A DNA stretch of 64,000 nucleotides from assembly GCA_027485645.1 (NCBI GenBank), contig JAIXQR010000007.1, forward strand, positions 620,001 through 684,000, written 5' to 3'. Both the position numbers and the translations under genes were made by a program. Source of the stretch: a bacterium (lineage in GTDB: Bacteria > Armatimonadota > Fimbriimonadia > Fimbriimonadales > Fimbriimonadaceae). The notes beneath the pieces were generated by a model that saw nothing but the letters and a program-made list of their open reading frames with translations, ran no database searches and was not told the origin of the DNA. Below, in pieces: positions 31,161 to 40,183 of this stretch (positions within the stretch are counted from its first letter, which is position 1; each line of letters starts with the position of its first letter).

Positions 31161-33304
31161 AGCCGAGCGGTTAAGTTGCCGGATCGCTTCGGATCGGTGA
31201 CCCCAAAGGTCATTCGGCCGAAGTCGTCCAGCAGCGCCAAGCGTGCCCGCCCGACATCTGGACGACATCGAACCTTACCGAGCGCAATCACGCAGGACTT
31301 GCCGTTCTCCAGCGTCACAACCGCCATTGCGCCACCCGCCGTCAGGTCGACGATGCGCGAGCCGTTCTGGAGCTTGTTTCCTTTCACCACAAAGCCCGCC
31401 TTTGCGCACAGCTGAGCCATTCCGGGCAAGGTTTCTGGGTGCCCGACGATGAGATGCCCGGCGGGGTCAGCCGGAATCTTGTTCACGCTGGATGGGTTCC
31501 AACCTTCGGTAAACCAATCTTGTCGTGGGTCCGTCACCCGGCGGTTCCGTTGGTACGAACTTTGAATCGAAGCCGGAGTCTCGTTGGCATTTCGATCTCG
31601 CAGCAAGCGGTTCCACGGATCAATCGAAACCAAATCCGGCTTCACTGCCGATTCGATGGAATATCGTCCCGACTTCAAGACCGTCAGCTTGGTGAAAACC
31701 TGCCGCCCACCGGGGTACTCGAGGAGCACGTCCACCGGCAAGTAGAACTCTTTTCCGTTGAACGTCAAGTCAAACGAGACCGTCCGATTTGCGTACCGCA
31801 CGTTCGAAAGCGCCAATTTTGCCCAGCCCGGCTGATCCAGCCAGTCGGCAAAGAACCGGGTCAAGTTTCGATCCGGGTGCCGGGCAATCGCCAGGGCTCG
31901 GAACGCCTGCCAGTCCGCGACTTCCGTCCGCGCCTGCTGATCCTTCCATTTGCGCATTGTTTGGATAAGGGCTTGCGTTCCTACAATTTGCTCCAGCATC
32001 TGCAGAACCTTCGCTCCCTTGCCGTAGCCGAGGGAGGAAGCCACGCCACCGACGTAGGCGCCGCCATTCGTGATCGGATGCTCGTTGTAAGCCGGAATCG
32101 GATCGGCGTCGCTGACGTAGGCTTGTTTGCGCGAGGTCGGGTCGCCAATCGCCACGTTGCGGGAATACAACCCCTCACAGAACACAGCAAAGCTCTCGTT
32201 CCAAAAATCGGTGAGGTACGAGTTGTTGACCATGCCGCCCCAGTAGGTGTGAGCGGTCTCGTGGGTGTCTTCCATTGGCAGACCGCCGCCCCAAGTGGCA
32301 TGGCTGTATGCCTCTAGTGCGCCGCCACCGTAAGCCGGGCTGTCAAGTGCGCCGTAGCCGGGGAACGGAAACGGTCCAAACGCACTTTCAAAGTAGTTGA
32401 CAATCGGCGCGTACATCCGCGCGGTCGTATCGAGTTGTCGCTCGGTCAGCCTCGGGCTCCAGGCTCGGTAAATCTTTGTTCCAAGCTTGACTGCAGTGGA
32501 TTTATAGGGCCCGGCCGCGAAGCTGTAGTAAACGACCGGCAAATCCATCTTGAACTTTGTCGTCTTCAGCCCAGCATCGACGGACTCCGAAACCTTGACG
32601 CCCTGCCCTACCGGCGTCCACTCCGCCGGAACCTGCGTGGTCAGGTCATACGGCGCTGGATTTCGGCCAATGAGCGGATACCAGTAATCGTTGGTGAGGG
32701 AAATCTCCTTGTCCGAAATGCTGCCGGCATACTGCGGCAAATTGACTTTGCCGACATAGCGGACGTTTAAGCTGAACTCCGCGCCGGGCCGAGAATCAAA
32801 CAGCACGACTCCGCCAAACTGCCGGAATGGAACGTTGACGCCCATCGTGGTTTCGACACTTTCGACTCGATATGCTGGGGAGAGACGGAAGTTCCAAGGG
32901 CCTTGGCCCGTGCTCTTGAACTGAACCACGTCGCTGATGATGGCGAGTTTGTTGTCGATATCAAAGCTAGCACTGAGCGAATGTCGCTTAATCCGGACAC
33001 CAAGAGTCGAAGTCTCCGGAAGGTAGCGAAGCTTGCCGTTTTGCACCGAGAACAGATAGTCGCCAATGTCCTCCGAGGTGAGCGCCGTCGTGAGCACGAC
33101 GTTCCTAGCATCGCCTTCGGCCTTCCAGCCAAACCGTCCCGTGTCGTAAGCCCCGTTCGTTTTGATCGCAGCGAGGTGTTTGATTGCCTCTGGCTGACCG
33201 GGTGCCAGCCGGGAAACGATTCCCGCGACATCACGCGATTTGGCAAGTTGATCTAATCCGGCAAGGTCGTAGCCCTGGACAACGAGTAACAATGCTCCAA
33301 GCAT
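31157..33304 (-). CDS. M1-like metallopeptidase, secreted
   Basis: 715 aa from the ATG at 33304 (a GTG precedes it at 33307). Short N-terminal hydrophobic segment (MLGALLLVVQG). A gluzincin site is present: HETAH at residues 348-352, then WNESFA with Glu370. Spacing from the second His to this Glu is 17 residues, one fewer than the 18 of classical M1 aminopeptidases. GGALEAYSHATWGG sits where M1 enzymes have the GxMEN motif, with MEN replaced by LEA. An N-terminal beta domain and a C-terminal Ig-like domain (about 500-600) frame it. The altered exopeptidase motif suggests endopeptidase or otherwise changed specificity. Confidence 0.82.
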   Translation of the reverse strand: MLGALLLVVQGYDLAGLDQLAKSRDVAGIVSRLAPGQPEAIKHLAAIKTNGAYDTGRFGWKAEGDARNVVLTTALTSEDIGDYLFSVQNGKLRYLPETSTLGVRIKRHSLSASFDIDNKLAIISDVVQFKSTGQGPWNFRLSPAYRVESVETTMGVNVPFRQFGGVVLFDSRPGAEFSLNVRYVGKVNLPQYAGSISDKEISLTNDYWYPLIGRNPAPYDLTTQVPAEWTPVGQGVKVSESVDAGLKTTKFKMDLPVVYYSFAAGPYKSTAVKLGTKIYRAWSPRLTERQLDTTARMYAPIVNYFESAFGPFPFPGYGALDSPAYGGGALEAYSHATWGGGLPMEDTHETAHTYWGGMVNNSYLTDFWNESFAVFCEGLYSRNVAIGDPTSRKQAYVSDADPIPAYNEHPITNGGAYVGGVASSLGYGKGAKVLQMLEQIVGTQALIQTMRKWKDQQARTEVADWQAFRALAIARHPDRNLTRFFADWLDQPGWAKLALSNVRYANRTVSFDLTFNGKEFYLPVDVLLEYPGGRQVFTKLTVLKSGRYSIESAVKPDLVSIDPWNRLLRDRNANETPASIQSSYQRNRRVTDPRQDWFTEGWNPSSVNKIPADPAGHLIVGHPETLPGMAQLCAKAGFVVKGNKLQNGSRIVDLTAGGAMAVVTLENGKSCVIALGKVRCRPDVGRARLALLDDFGRMTFGVTDPKRSGNLTARL

Positions 33305-33312
33305 CACAAAAC

Positions 33313-33357
33313 AGTATGGGCAGATGCGAGAGAAAGCCTGCTGGTTCGTGTCATAAT
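33313..33357. promoter_or_regulatory. Divergent -10 elements for the peptidase gene and tRNA-Met
   Basis: On the minus strand CATACT (33313-33318) lies 8 nt before the peptidase ATG. On the plus strand the extended -10 TGTCATAAT (33349-33357) places a start about 6 nt before the tRNA 5' end. Confidence 0.45.
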
Positions 33358-33369
33358 AGCTTTCCTCGA

Positions 33370-33446
33370 GGCGGCGTAGCTCAGTTGGTTAGAGCACTCG
33401 GTTCATACCCGAGTTGTCGGAGGTTCAAGTCCTCTCGCCGCTACCA
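33370..33446 (+). tRNA. tRNA-Met (CAT), elongator type
   Basis: 77 nt with encoded CCA. All arms pair: acceptor GGCGGCG/CGCCGCT (first pair G-U), D-arm GCTC/GAGC, anticodon stem CTCGG/CCGAG with loop TTCATAC (anticodon CAT), T-arm GGAGG/CCTCT with TTCAAGT. The anticodon stem lacks the three G-C pairs of initiator tRNA and the acceptor end is paired, so it is not the initiator. The lysidine-modified Ile (CAT) tRNA is a less likely alternative. Confidence 0.93.
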
Positions 33447-33525
33447 CCTTTCCGAAATCTCCGGCTAAATTCGTTGCCAGGTGGTTCCCATTGGTCCAAG
33501 TTTGCTGTATTCTGGCCCAAGAACC

Positions 33526-36500
33526 ATGTTGCTTAGCGTTGCGTTCGCCCTCAGCATGTTAAATGCTCAGCTTAAAGCTGAGACGATTGACAAATCTCAA
33601 CTGCAAGGACCTCGGCCAACCCTCGAGATCCCTGCCGGAATGGACCGAGTAAAAATCGTTCCTGCAACCGGCGCCTACGAAGCCGCACGATGGCGGAGAC
33701 TAGGCCAACTCGACGAAAACGGACAGATTGATCCGAACGGATATACAAATGCTCTGAAGCAGATCAAAGGTCTTGTGTCCGAGCGATCGCGCTTTGGCCC
33801 GACGGAAAACGTGTGGGCAGAAATCGGCCCCCACAACGTCACCGGCCGAACTCGTTCCCTGCTCATTCACCCAACCGAACACAACCGAATGTGGATGGGT
33901 GCCGTAAGCGGTGGAATTTGGTACAGCTCCGACTCCGGAACGAACTGGGCGCCAATCAACGACAAGTTGCCTAACCTAAACATCACCCACATGGCGTTCG
34001 ACCCGGGTGACCCGGAAATCATGTACGCCGCAACCGGCGAAGGCTACTTCAATGGAGACGCTAAGCAAGGCAGCGGTCTATTCAAGAGCACCGATGGCGG
34101 CAACAACTGGGCGGTGATGCCGAACACGAATTTCGGAAACATCAACAAGGTCGCAGTCTCACCGACAAGTGCCGGCAACATCATTATTGGAACGCAAGGC
34201 GGCGGAATCCAGCGTACAAACAATGGCGGTACGACTTGGACGAACGTAATCCCAGCACAGATGGGCTACGGTGCCGTATTCCATCCTAACGGTCTCCAGG
34301 CGATCGCAACCGTACTTGACTACGACTTTTCCGGTCGCGGTTGGTACACGAAGGCTTTCCGCTCGACCGACTCCGGCGCAACGTGGACCGCATGTGCCGG
34401 GCTCGATTTCACCGGATTTGAATCTCGAATTGAGATCGCCTACGCCCCAAGCAATCCGACCATTGTTTATGCCCATACGGGATTTGGCAGTGGCAAAGTC
34501 TATAAGTCAACCGACTCCGGCGCAACTTTCACCCTCGCGACGACCAACGGGGTAACAAATGCTAGCTGGTACTACAATTCCATCTGGGTGGATCCGTTTG
34601 ACCCGAACATCGTCATTGCAACCGGTTTGAACATCAACCGCAGTACCAACGGCGGCGCGACCTTCAGCAACATTGGTTACGGCTACCTCCAAACGGAAAC
34701 GCCACACCCAGACATGCACCTGGGCGTCGCTCATCCCGCCTACGACGGCACGACCAACTTGCAGTTCTTCGTCTGCACCGATGGTGGCATTCACAAGGCG
34801 GACAACATTCGGACTGTCACCAGCACGACCGGCTGGACGCGCTTGACGCGAAACGCAAGCACGATGCAGTTCTACGGCGCAGCCGGGAACGGTACGACCG
34901 GAGTCCTCTTTGGCGGATCGCAAGATAACGGTTCAATTCGAATCGACCTCGGCTCGACCGTATCGACCAACCCGTTTGTCTTTGGTGGAGACGGTGGATT
35001 TAGCGCCGTGAGTCATCTCGACAGCAACTATCTCTACGGTGAGTACATCGATCTCCAAATTTTCCGGTCAACCAATGGCGGAAGCAGCGCTGGATACATC
35101 ACGAACGGTCTAAATCGCGCAGGTGCCAACTTCATCGCCCCTCTCGCGCTCGACCCGAACGACGACAACTACCTTTACGGTGGTTCCGCAACCCTTTCTC
35201 GATCTGCGAACGCTAAAGCTGCAACACCAACTTGGTCGGCCATCTTTAACTTCGGCAGTTCCATTTCTGCAATTACGATTGCGAAAGGCGATTCGAATCT
35301 GATCTACGTTGGTGGAAACGATGGTCGCGTCTACAAGTCGGTCAACGGCCAAGCCGCGACCCCAACCTTCACCGCAATCGACAACAACGGCGGAACAAAC
35401 CCATTCCCTTCCCGATATATCCACCGAATTGCCGTGGATCCATCGAACCATAACAACGTCTATGTTGCTCTCGGCGGATTCTCCGCCGGCAACATCTACA
35501 AGTCGACGAACGGCGGCACAACTTGGACGGCTCTCACTGGCATGCCAAGCGCACCCATTCACGGCATCTGCGTCAACCCGACCAACTCGAACGAGATTTG
35601 GGCTGGAACTGAAGTCGGAATCATCCGAAGCTTGAATGGCGGTACGACTTGGACTGCGCCAGCAGACGGACCGCTCAACGTCGCAGTTGATGAAGTTGTG
35701 TACATGCACAACTCCACGAAAGTGCTCGCAGCAACCCACGGCCGAGGTCTCTGGGTCTACGGCCCAGTCAGTCTCACCGGATTCACTGGTCCGGCAAATC
35801 TCCTAGCTGGAGAGGTCGGAACGTTCAACGTCACCTTTGACCTACCAGCCGGAGCTTCTGGCCGGGTGGTCAACCTGACTTCCTCCAACCCTGCCCTCCT
35901 GCCGGTCCCGGCTTCGGTAACCGTGCCTGCACGCGGAACGACCACCAGCTTCACTGCAACCGCCGCTGGTGCTGCATCTTCCGCGAGCGTAACGCTCACC
36001 GCGACGACTTCGGATGGATTGTCTCAATCCCTCACCGTCGGCATCGGCCCGATCGGTCTGGACCGAGTTGAAGTCACACCTACGACGCCAATTGGTGGCC
36101 GCTCAGGCACTGCAGCACGTGTCTTCCTGAATGGCCCTGCGCCAACGGGCGGCATCGTTGTGAACCTCACAACGAGCAATGCCGCGGTCTTGACCGTTCC
36201 CGCAACCGTTACCATCCCGGCTGGCCAAACCAACCGAGCGGTAACTGTCACCACGGCCACGCTCTCGACCCGATCCCCGGCATGGGTTAAAGCGACCTAC
36301 AACGGCGTTGCCAAGCAAAAGAACTTCAACATTGAAGTTCCGCTTCCAACTGCCTTGACCGTAACTCCGTTCTCCTTCACCGGTGGAACGAGCACGGTGG
36401 TAACCGGAAAGATCGATCTGATCGTTCCTGCAGGCCCTGGCGGCCTCACCGTTGCTCTCACAAGCAGCGACGCTGCCATCACTGTCCCAGCGACCGTGAC

Positions 36501-36924
36501 GTTCCCTGCGGGAGCCAGCACGATCAACTTCCCGATCACGCATACGGCAGTAACGTCGTCTCGCGACTTCGGCATCAAGGTCACGGCCGGATTCCAAGAG
36601 AAGCGAGGCTATGGCCGAGTAGTCGCTCCGTCGATCTCGAGCGCCGTCGTCACACCATCGACCGTCACGGGCGGCAGTGGTACCGCGGTCTCGCTAAGGG
36701 TTAACCTTACGGGTCCTGCCCCCGCCGGTGGACTTCGGGTCTACCTCTACTCCTCGATTGGTTCGGCAGCTTCGATGCCAGCGTCGATCTTGATCCCGGC
36801 TGGAAGCACGTTCGGCACGGCTACCGTGACTCACTTCGCAGTGACCTCACAGAAAGTCGTAACGCTAACCGCCTCGAACTCGAGCTACGGCAAGCGCACG
36901 ACTACCCTCACGATCAATCCTTGA
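33526..36924 (+). CDS. Large secreted BNR/Asp-box beta-propeller protein with Ig-like repeats
   Basis: 1132 aa from the ATG at 33526, which begins a signal peptide (MLLSVAFALSMLNAQLKA); the frame also has an upstream GTG without a signal. Residues about 90-750 hold many sortilin/sialidase-type Asp-box repeats (SSDSGTNW, STDGGNNW, TNNGGTTW, STDSGATW, STNGGTTW). These indicate one or two beta-propellers, as in VPS10-like and xyloglucanase-like proteins. Residues about 765-1132 contain four Ig-like repeats of about 90 residues, each with a VTPxxxxGG[RST] start and an LTSSxxAxxxxPATVTxPAG core. No sorting tag or membrane anchor is seen. Extracellular binding or glycan degradation is likely; no catalytic residues are identifiable. 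A TATTCT -10 lies 12 nt before the ATG. Confidence 0.88.
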   Translation: MLLSVAFALSMLNAQLKAETIDKSQLQGPRPTLEIPAGMDRVKIVPATGAYEAARWRRLGQLDENGQIDPNGYTNALKQIKGLVSERSRFGPTENVWAEIGPHNVTGRTRSLLIHPTEHNRMWMGAVSGGIWYSSDSGTNWAPINDKLPNLNITHMAFDPGDPEIMYAATGEGYFNGDAKQGSGLFKSTDGGNNWAVMPNTNFGNINKVAVSPTSAGNIIIGTQGGGIQRTNNGGTTWTNVIPAQMGYGAVFHPNGLQAIATVLDYDFSGRGWYTKAFRSTDSGATWTACAGLDFTGFESRIEIAYAPSNPTIVYAHTGFGSGKVYKSTDSGATFTLATTNGVTNASWYYNSIWVDPFDPNIVIATGLNINRSTNGGATFSNIGYGYLQTETPHPDMHLGVAHPAYDGTTNLQFFVCTDGGIHKADNIRTVTSTTGWTRLTRNASTMQFYGAAGNGTTGVLFGGSQDNGSIRIDLGSTVSTNPFVFGGDGGFSAVSHLDSNYLYGEYIDLQIFRSTNGGSSAGYITNGLNRAGANFIAPLALDPNDDNYLYGGSATLSRSANAKAATPTWSAIFNFGSSISAITIAKGDSNLIYVGGNDGRVYKSVNGQAATPTFTAIDNNGGTNPFPSRYIHRIAVDPSNHNNVYVALGGFSAGNIYKSTNGGTTWTALTGMPSAPIHGICVNPTNSNEIWAGTEVGIIRSLNGGTTWTAPADGPLNVAVDEVVYMHNSTKVLAATHGRGLWVYGPVSLTGFTGPANLLAGEVGTFNVTFDLPAGASGRVVNLTSSNPALLPVPASVTVPARGTTTSFTATAAGAASSASVTLTATTSDGLSQSLTVGIGPIGLDRVEVTPTTPIGGRSGTAARVFLNGPAPTGGIVVNLTTSNAAVLTVPATVTIPAGQTNRAVTVTTATLSTRSPAWVKATYNGVAKQKNFNIEVPLPTALTVTPFSFTGGTSTVVTGKIDLIVPAGPGGLTVALTSSDAAITVPATVTFPAGASTINFPITHTAVTSSRDFGIKVTAGFQEKRGYGRVVAPSISSAVVTPSTVTGGSGTAVSLRVNLTGPAPAGGLRVYLYSSIGSAASMPASILIPAGSTFGTATVTHFAVTSQKVVTLTASNSSYGKRTTTLTINP

Positions 36925-36932
36925 TCGCCTCC

Positions 36933-36958
36933 ATTAGGCACCGCTCGCGGTGCCTAAT
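36933..36958 (+). terminator. First of two tandem stem-loops after the BNR protein gene
   Basis: Perfect 12-bp arms (ATTAGGCACCGC and GCGGTGCCTAAT) with a 2-nt TC centre, starting 8 nt after the stop codon. Followed by GACTTTCC, so the T-tract is weak. Confidence 0.65.
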
Positions 36959-36967
36959 GACTTTCCT

Positions 36968-37003
36968 AAATGCCCTGCATCCAGTCTTGGATGCAGGGCA
37001 TTT
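36968..37003 (+). terminator. Second, strong intrinsic terminator
   Basis: Perfect 16-bp arms (AAATGCCCTGCATCCA and TGGATGCAGGGCATTT) with a GTCT loop, followed by TCTTT. One of the strongest intrinsic terminators in the window. Confidence 0.85.
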
Positions 37004-37200
37004 TCTTTGGTAGGCCTTCTCCACCGACCGCAACACAGCGGCCCTTCAGCATCTAGAGCGTGCGATGCATAGCCATCCCGCGCACAGTGAATGGGCGCGA
37101 AGGCAATGTCCCGGAACCGATACCGGTAGCTGCAGAGTGCGGTCACCGGTATCGGGCCATTCCACAAACTTCCGTTGCGGCCACGGCAATGCTTGGCACG
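37004..37200. other. Intergenic stretch with an 11-bp inverted repeat, no gene seen
   Basis: CCGATACCGGT (37117-37127) and ACCGGTATCGG (37145-37155) are perfect 11-bp arms with a 17-nt loop. GGCAATG occurs directly repeated on both sides (near 37103 and 37185). No frame on either strand resembles a protein. It may be an untranslated structured RNA, a mobile repeat remnant or a binding site; the sequence alone does not decide. Confidence 0.35.
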
Positions 37201-37235
37201 AAAAAGCCCTCGTACTCAACACGAGCACGAGGGCT
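37201..37235 (-). terminator. Intrinsic terminator of the MacA/MacB-like operon
   Basis: Read on the minus strand, AGCCCTCGT and ACGAGGGCT pair over 9 bp and are followed by a run of five T (complement of 37201-37205). It lies 17 nt past the permease stop codon. Confidence 0.8.
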
Positions 37236-37251
37236 AAAGCACTCTCAGCCG

Positions 37252-38478
37252 TTATTCCCGGCGGAGTGCAACGATCGGATCAAGCCTTGAAGCAGAAATG
37301 GCCGGATACAAGCCAAACACGATTCCGATGAGCGCGGAAAACACCGCCGCACCGATTGCCGCGACAACCGGGAAAGTCGTCGGCAAGCCGCCCTTACTCG
37401 GCCAGTTAATGGCCGCCGTGCCGAGCGTCACCAGTTTGCCAAGGCCAAAGGCAATACCCATGCCGATCAAGCCGCCTACAAGCGAGAGCGTCGCGGATTC
37501 GACCATGAACTGGATCAAGATCGACTGCCGCCGAGCACCGACAGCTTTACGCAGGCCGATCTCTTTGGTTCGCTCCGTCACCGAAACCAACATGATGTTC
37601 ATGATGCCGATGCCGCCAACAAGTAGCGACAAAGCGGCGATCGCGGAGAGCACGATTCCGGCGACGTTGAAAATGTTGCCGAACACGTTCATGATCGATT
37701 CCCGAGAATCAACACGATAGATTCGCTTGTTCCCGGATTTGAGCATCAACGCACGCCAAACGTCGTCGAGCGCCTGATCAACCTTTACGCCAGGCTTCGG
37801 CCGGGTGGTGATCATCATGAGCTTGTCGCCGCCGAGCCACTTATCCTGAGCCGTCGTGATCGGAAGCAAAATGTCCCGAGCGTTTGTTTCGCCCATCATG
37901 TCGACGCGCTCAAACACTCCGATGACCTCCAGCGAGATGCCCTTAAAGGAGATCAGCTTTCCGAGCGGGTCTTCGTTCGGGAAAAGAACCTTGACGACTT
38001 CGTCACCCACCACGCAAACGTTCGCGCGGTTTCGGATGTCCTCTTCGGTCAATCCGCGCCCCGAAGTCATCTTCACCCGGTTCAGTTCGGCGAAGTTGCC
38101 GTTGCTCGCGAAGATTCGGGTCTTCTTAACCTCTTTATCATTGCGGACGACCTTCTCCGCCGGTCCTTGCACCAGCGGCGCGATGATGTCGATGCTGCTA
38201 ACCTGGTTCGCCAAATAGGCGGCATCATCCACCGTCAATCCATCGATCGACGCTTGTCGCTGACCGCGGCCACCCCAGGAGTCGTACGTGATCAGAATCG
38301 TGTCGGATCCGAGTTTCTTGAACTCGTTCGTCATGTAGAACTGGAATCCACTGGAGACCATGACGATGATCGTCACCGCCATAACGCCGATGATGACGCC
38401 GAGCATGGTGAGAAATGCCCGCAGCTTGTGCATGCGGAGCATTTCGAGCGCAGTTACGAAACTTTGAAAGACACCCAT
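37252..38478 (-). CDS. MacB/FtsX-type ABC transporter permease
   Basis: 408 aa. TM1 (about 19-42, LRAFLTMLGVIIGVMAVTIIV), a large periplasmic MacB-type domain (about 45-275), then three helices in the FtsX domain (SLLVGGIGIMNIMLVSVTERTKEIGLRKAVGARR is the signature, about 290-325), ending GLYPAISASRLDPIVALRRE. It has no fused ATPase and none is next door; the only MacB/LolD-type ATPase in the window is at 48215 with a different permease. The upstream MacA-like adaptor stops 3 nt before it. The system probably moves lipids, peptides or lipoproteins by mechanotransmission. Confidence 0.92.
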   Translation of the reverse strand: MGVFQSFVTALEMLRMHKLRAFLTMLGVIIGVMAVTIIVMVSSGFQFYMTNEFKKLGSDTILITYDSWGGRGQRQASIDGLTVDDAAYLANQVSSIDIIAPLVQGPAEKVVRNDKEVKKTRIFASNGNFAELNRVKMTSGRGLTEEDIRNRANVCVVGDEVVKVLFPNEDPLGKLISFKGISLEVIGVFERVDMMGETNARDILLPITTAQDKWLGGDKLMMITTRPKPGVKVDQALDDVWRALMLKSGNKRIYRVDSRESIMNVFGNIFNVAGIVLSAIAALSLLVGGIGIMNIMLVSVTERTKEIGLRKAVGARRQSILIQFMVESATLSLVGGLIGMGIAFGLGKLVTLGTAAINWPSKGGLPTTFPVVAAIGAAVFSALIGIVFGLYPAISASRLDPIVALRRE

Positions 38479-38481
38479 GAA

Positions 38482-40122
38482 TTACTCGTCGTCTCCGCCG
38501 CCAAACTGAATAAAGCTCTTTCGGTCAGGACCATCGTAGTCCGGCTTCACAACCTTGTCGCCATCTTTAAGCCCGGAAGTGATTTCCAGAACCGAGCCCG
38601 ACTGAGCACCGATGGTGATCGAGACTTGCTTTGCCTTAGCCTTCGGATCCTTCGGATTGTCTGGCGGGAAGAACGCAAAAGCCTTTCGACCTTCTTTCTT
38701 CACGTAGTCCACCGGCAGGGTCAGCACGCCTTGCCGATCAATGACGGCTAGAGAGCACTTGGCCGACATGCCAGAGCGCAATCGCTCGTTCGGATTGTCG
38801 ATGAAGATTTCAACCTCGTACCGAACAACGGCGTCCGCTGTTGCCCCCGCTGCCGAGACCGTGCTTGCCGGAGCGATCTTGTTCACTTTGCCGGTGTACT
38901 GGTCAGCCGGCAGCGCATCGACGTCCACCGTCGCCTTCATTCCGAGCGTCAGCTTGGCAACGTCAATCTCGTTCATGTTAAGCTTGACCCTCATCGAGCC
39001 ACGATCCTCAATCTTTACGATCGTCGAACCGCTACCGAACGAGCTAAGACCCGTTGCAAGTTCCCCGACTTGAATGCCCTTCTTGACCACGATGCCGGCG
39101 ATCGGCGCGCGGATTTCCGTTTCTCCAAGATTTCGCTTGGAGTCGTCGAGAATGCTTTGCAGCTGATCCACCGAGGCGAGATTCTGCTCTCGGGTCTTCA
39201 TCAGCACTTCGGCATCTCGTAAAGCGGTTCGTGCCTTTTCCACTTCTGCCCGGGCAGAGAGCAGGTCTTGCTCCTTCATTGGGTTCTGAACGGCGTTAGC
39301 CTTCGCTCGGCTCAGGGTAGCGCGGGCGCTGGCAATCTGCTCATCGGCTTTGCGAAGTTCAACTGCATGTCGGGCAGGGGTGCGGGAAAGGTTGACCTGC
39401 GCGTTCTCCACTCGACTTTTCGCGAGTTCGACGTTCAGTCGAGCAGTCTCAACATTTCGAATTGCTACGTATCCGTTCTTCAGCAGTTCTTCCTGCCGAT
39501 TCAGTTCGGTCTGTGCGTTCTGGACGTTTGCTTCGGCTTCTCGAACCTGCGACTCGGCCTGAGACTTCTCCGTTGGGTGCACGCTGCGGACCAGGCGGGT
39601 CTTCTCTTCCATCGCCACATCCAAAGTCGTCTGAGCTTCGTCAATCGCGGCCTTGGTTAGAATCGGCTGCGACTTGACTTCCAGTTCCAGCGACTTCACG
39701 CGGCTGATCGCCTGCGCCAAGTTTGCGCGAGACGACTCTCTTCGCTGCTCGATTTCAAGCGCAGTCCGAGAGGCAGCGCTGAGAGCACCGCGAAGCTGGG
39801 CCGCATCTTGGCGGACGCGGAACTCCGTCTCCTGCGGGTCGATGATAGCGATGAGTTGCCCTTTCTCAACTCGGTCACCCTCGTCCACGAGCAGCTTGGC
39901 CAGTCGTCCGGTGACGCGGCTCTTCACTTCGACCGACTGAACGGAGTCAATCGTGCCGTTCTCAATGACCACAACCTTGACATTCCCTTTTGTCACGGTC
40001 GCGGTCTGAACGACCTTCTTGCTTGCCGCTGCCATCTGTGCTTGCCATCCCTGCCAAGCAAACGCCCCACCGCCGCAAATGATGATTACGGCAATCCCTG
40101 TTCCAACCAAACCCTTCTTCAT
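38482..40122 (-). CDS. MacA/HlyD-like membrane-fusion adaptor, long coiled-coil
   Basis: 546 aa from the ATG at 40122, with GGGGGA 5 nt upstream; an earlier ATG at 40143 has no such site. One membrane helix (about 5-22), then half of a lipoyl domain (VKVVVIENGTIDSVQSVEVKSRVTGRLAKLLVDEGDRVEKGQLIAIID in outline), and a very long helical hairpin (about 80-330) rich in Ala, Glu, Arg and Gln. The second lipoyl half (GETEIRAPIAGIVVKKGIQVGELAT), beta-barrel and membrane-proximal domains close it. It is much longer than E. coli MacA (about 370 aa), the extra length being in the hairpin. No TolC-like gene is nearby. Confidence 0.9.
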   Translation of the reverse strand: MKKGLVGTGIAVIIICGGGAFAWQGWQAQMAAASKKVVQTATVTKGNVKVVVIENGTIDSVQSVEVKSRVTGRLAKLLVDEGDRVEKGQLIAIIDPQETEFRVRQDAAQLRGALSAASRTALEIEQRRESSRANLAQAISRVKSLELEVKSQPILTKAAIDEAQTTLDVAMEEKTRLVRSVHPTEKSQAESQVREAEANVQNAQTELNRQEELLKNGYVAIRNVETARLNVELAKSRVENAQVNLSRTPARHAVELRKADEQIASARATLSRAKANAVQNPMKEQDLLSARAEVEKARTALRDAEVLMKTREQNLASVDQLQSILDDSKRNLGETEIRAPIAGIVVKKGIQVGELATGLSSFGSGSTIVKIEDRGSMRVKLNMNEIDVAKLTLGMKATVDVDALPADQYTGKVNKIAPASTVSAAGATADAVVRYEVEIFIDNPNERLRSGMSAKCSLAVIDRQGVLTLPVDYVKKEGRKAFAFFPPDNPKDPKAKAKQVSITIGAQSGSVLEITSGLKDGDKVVKPDYDGPDRKSFIQFGGGDDE

Positions 40123-40183
40123 GAAAGTCCCCCGAAGTATCACCGTCTTGGTGATCTTTGTTCAGTGTGGTAGGTCTATTGCC

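Noticed and set aside
33370-33446. Initiator tRNA-Met or Ile (CAT) identity
   Set aside because: The anticodon stem CTCGG/CCGAG lacks the three G-C pairs of initiators and position 1-72 is paired (G-U); overall sequence is closest to elongator Met. Ile-CAT cannot be fully excluded.
36934-37167. 77-aa minus-strand frame in the gap after the BNR gene
   Set aside because: It runs through two perfect terminators, has no start context and a composition unlike real genes.
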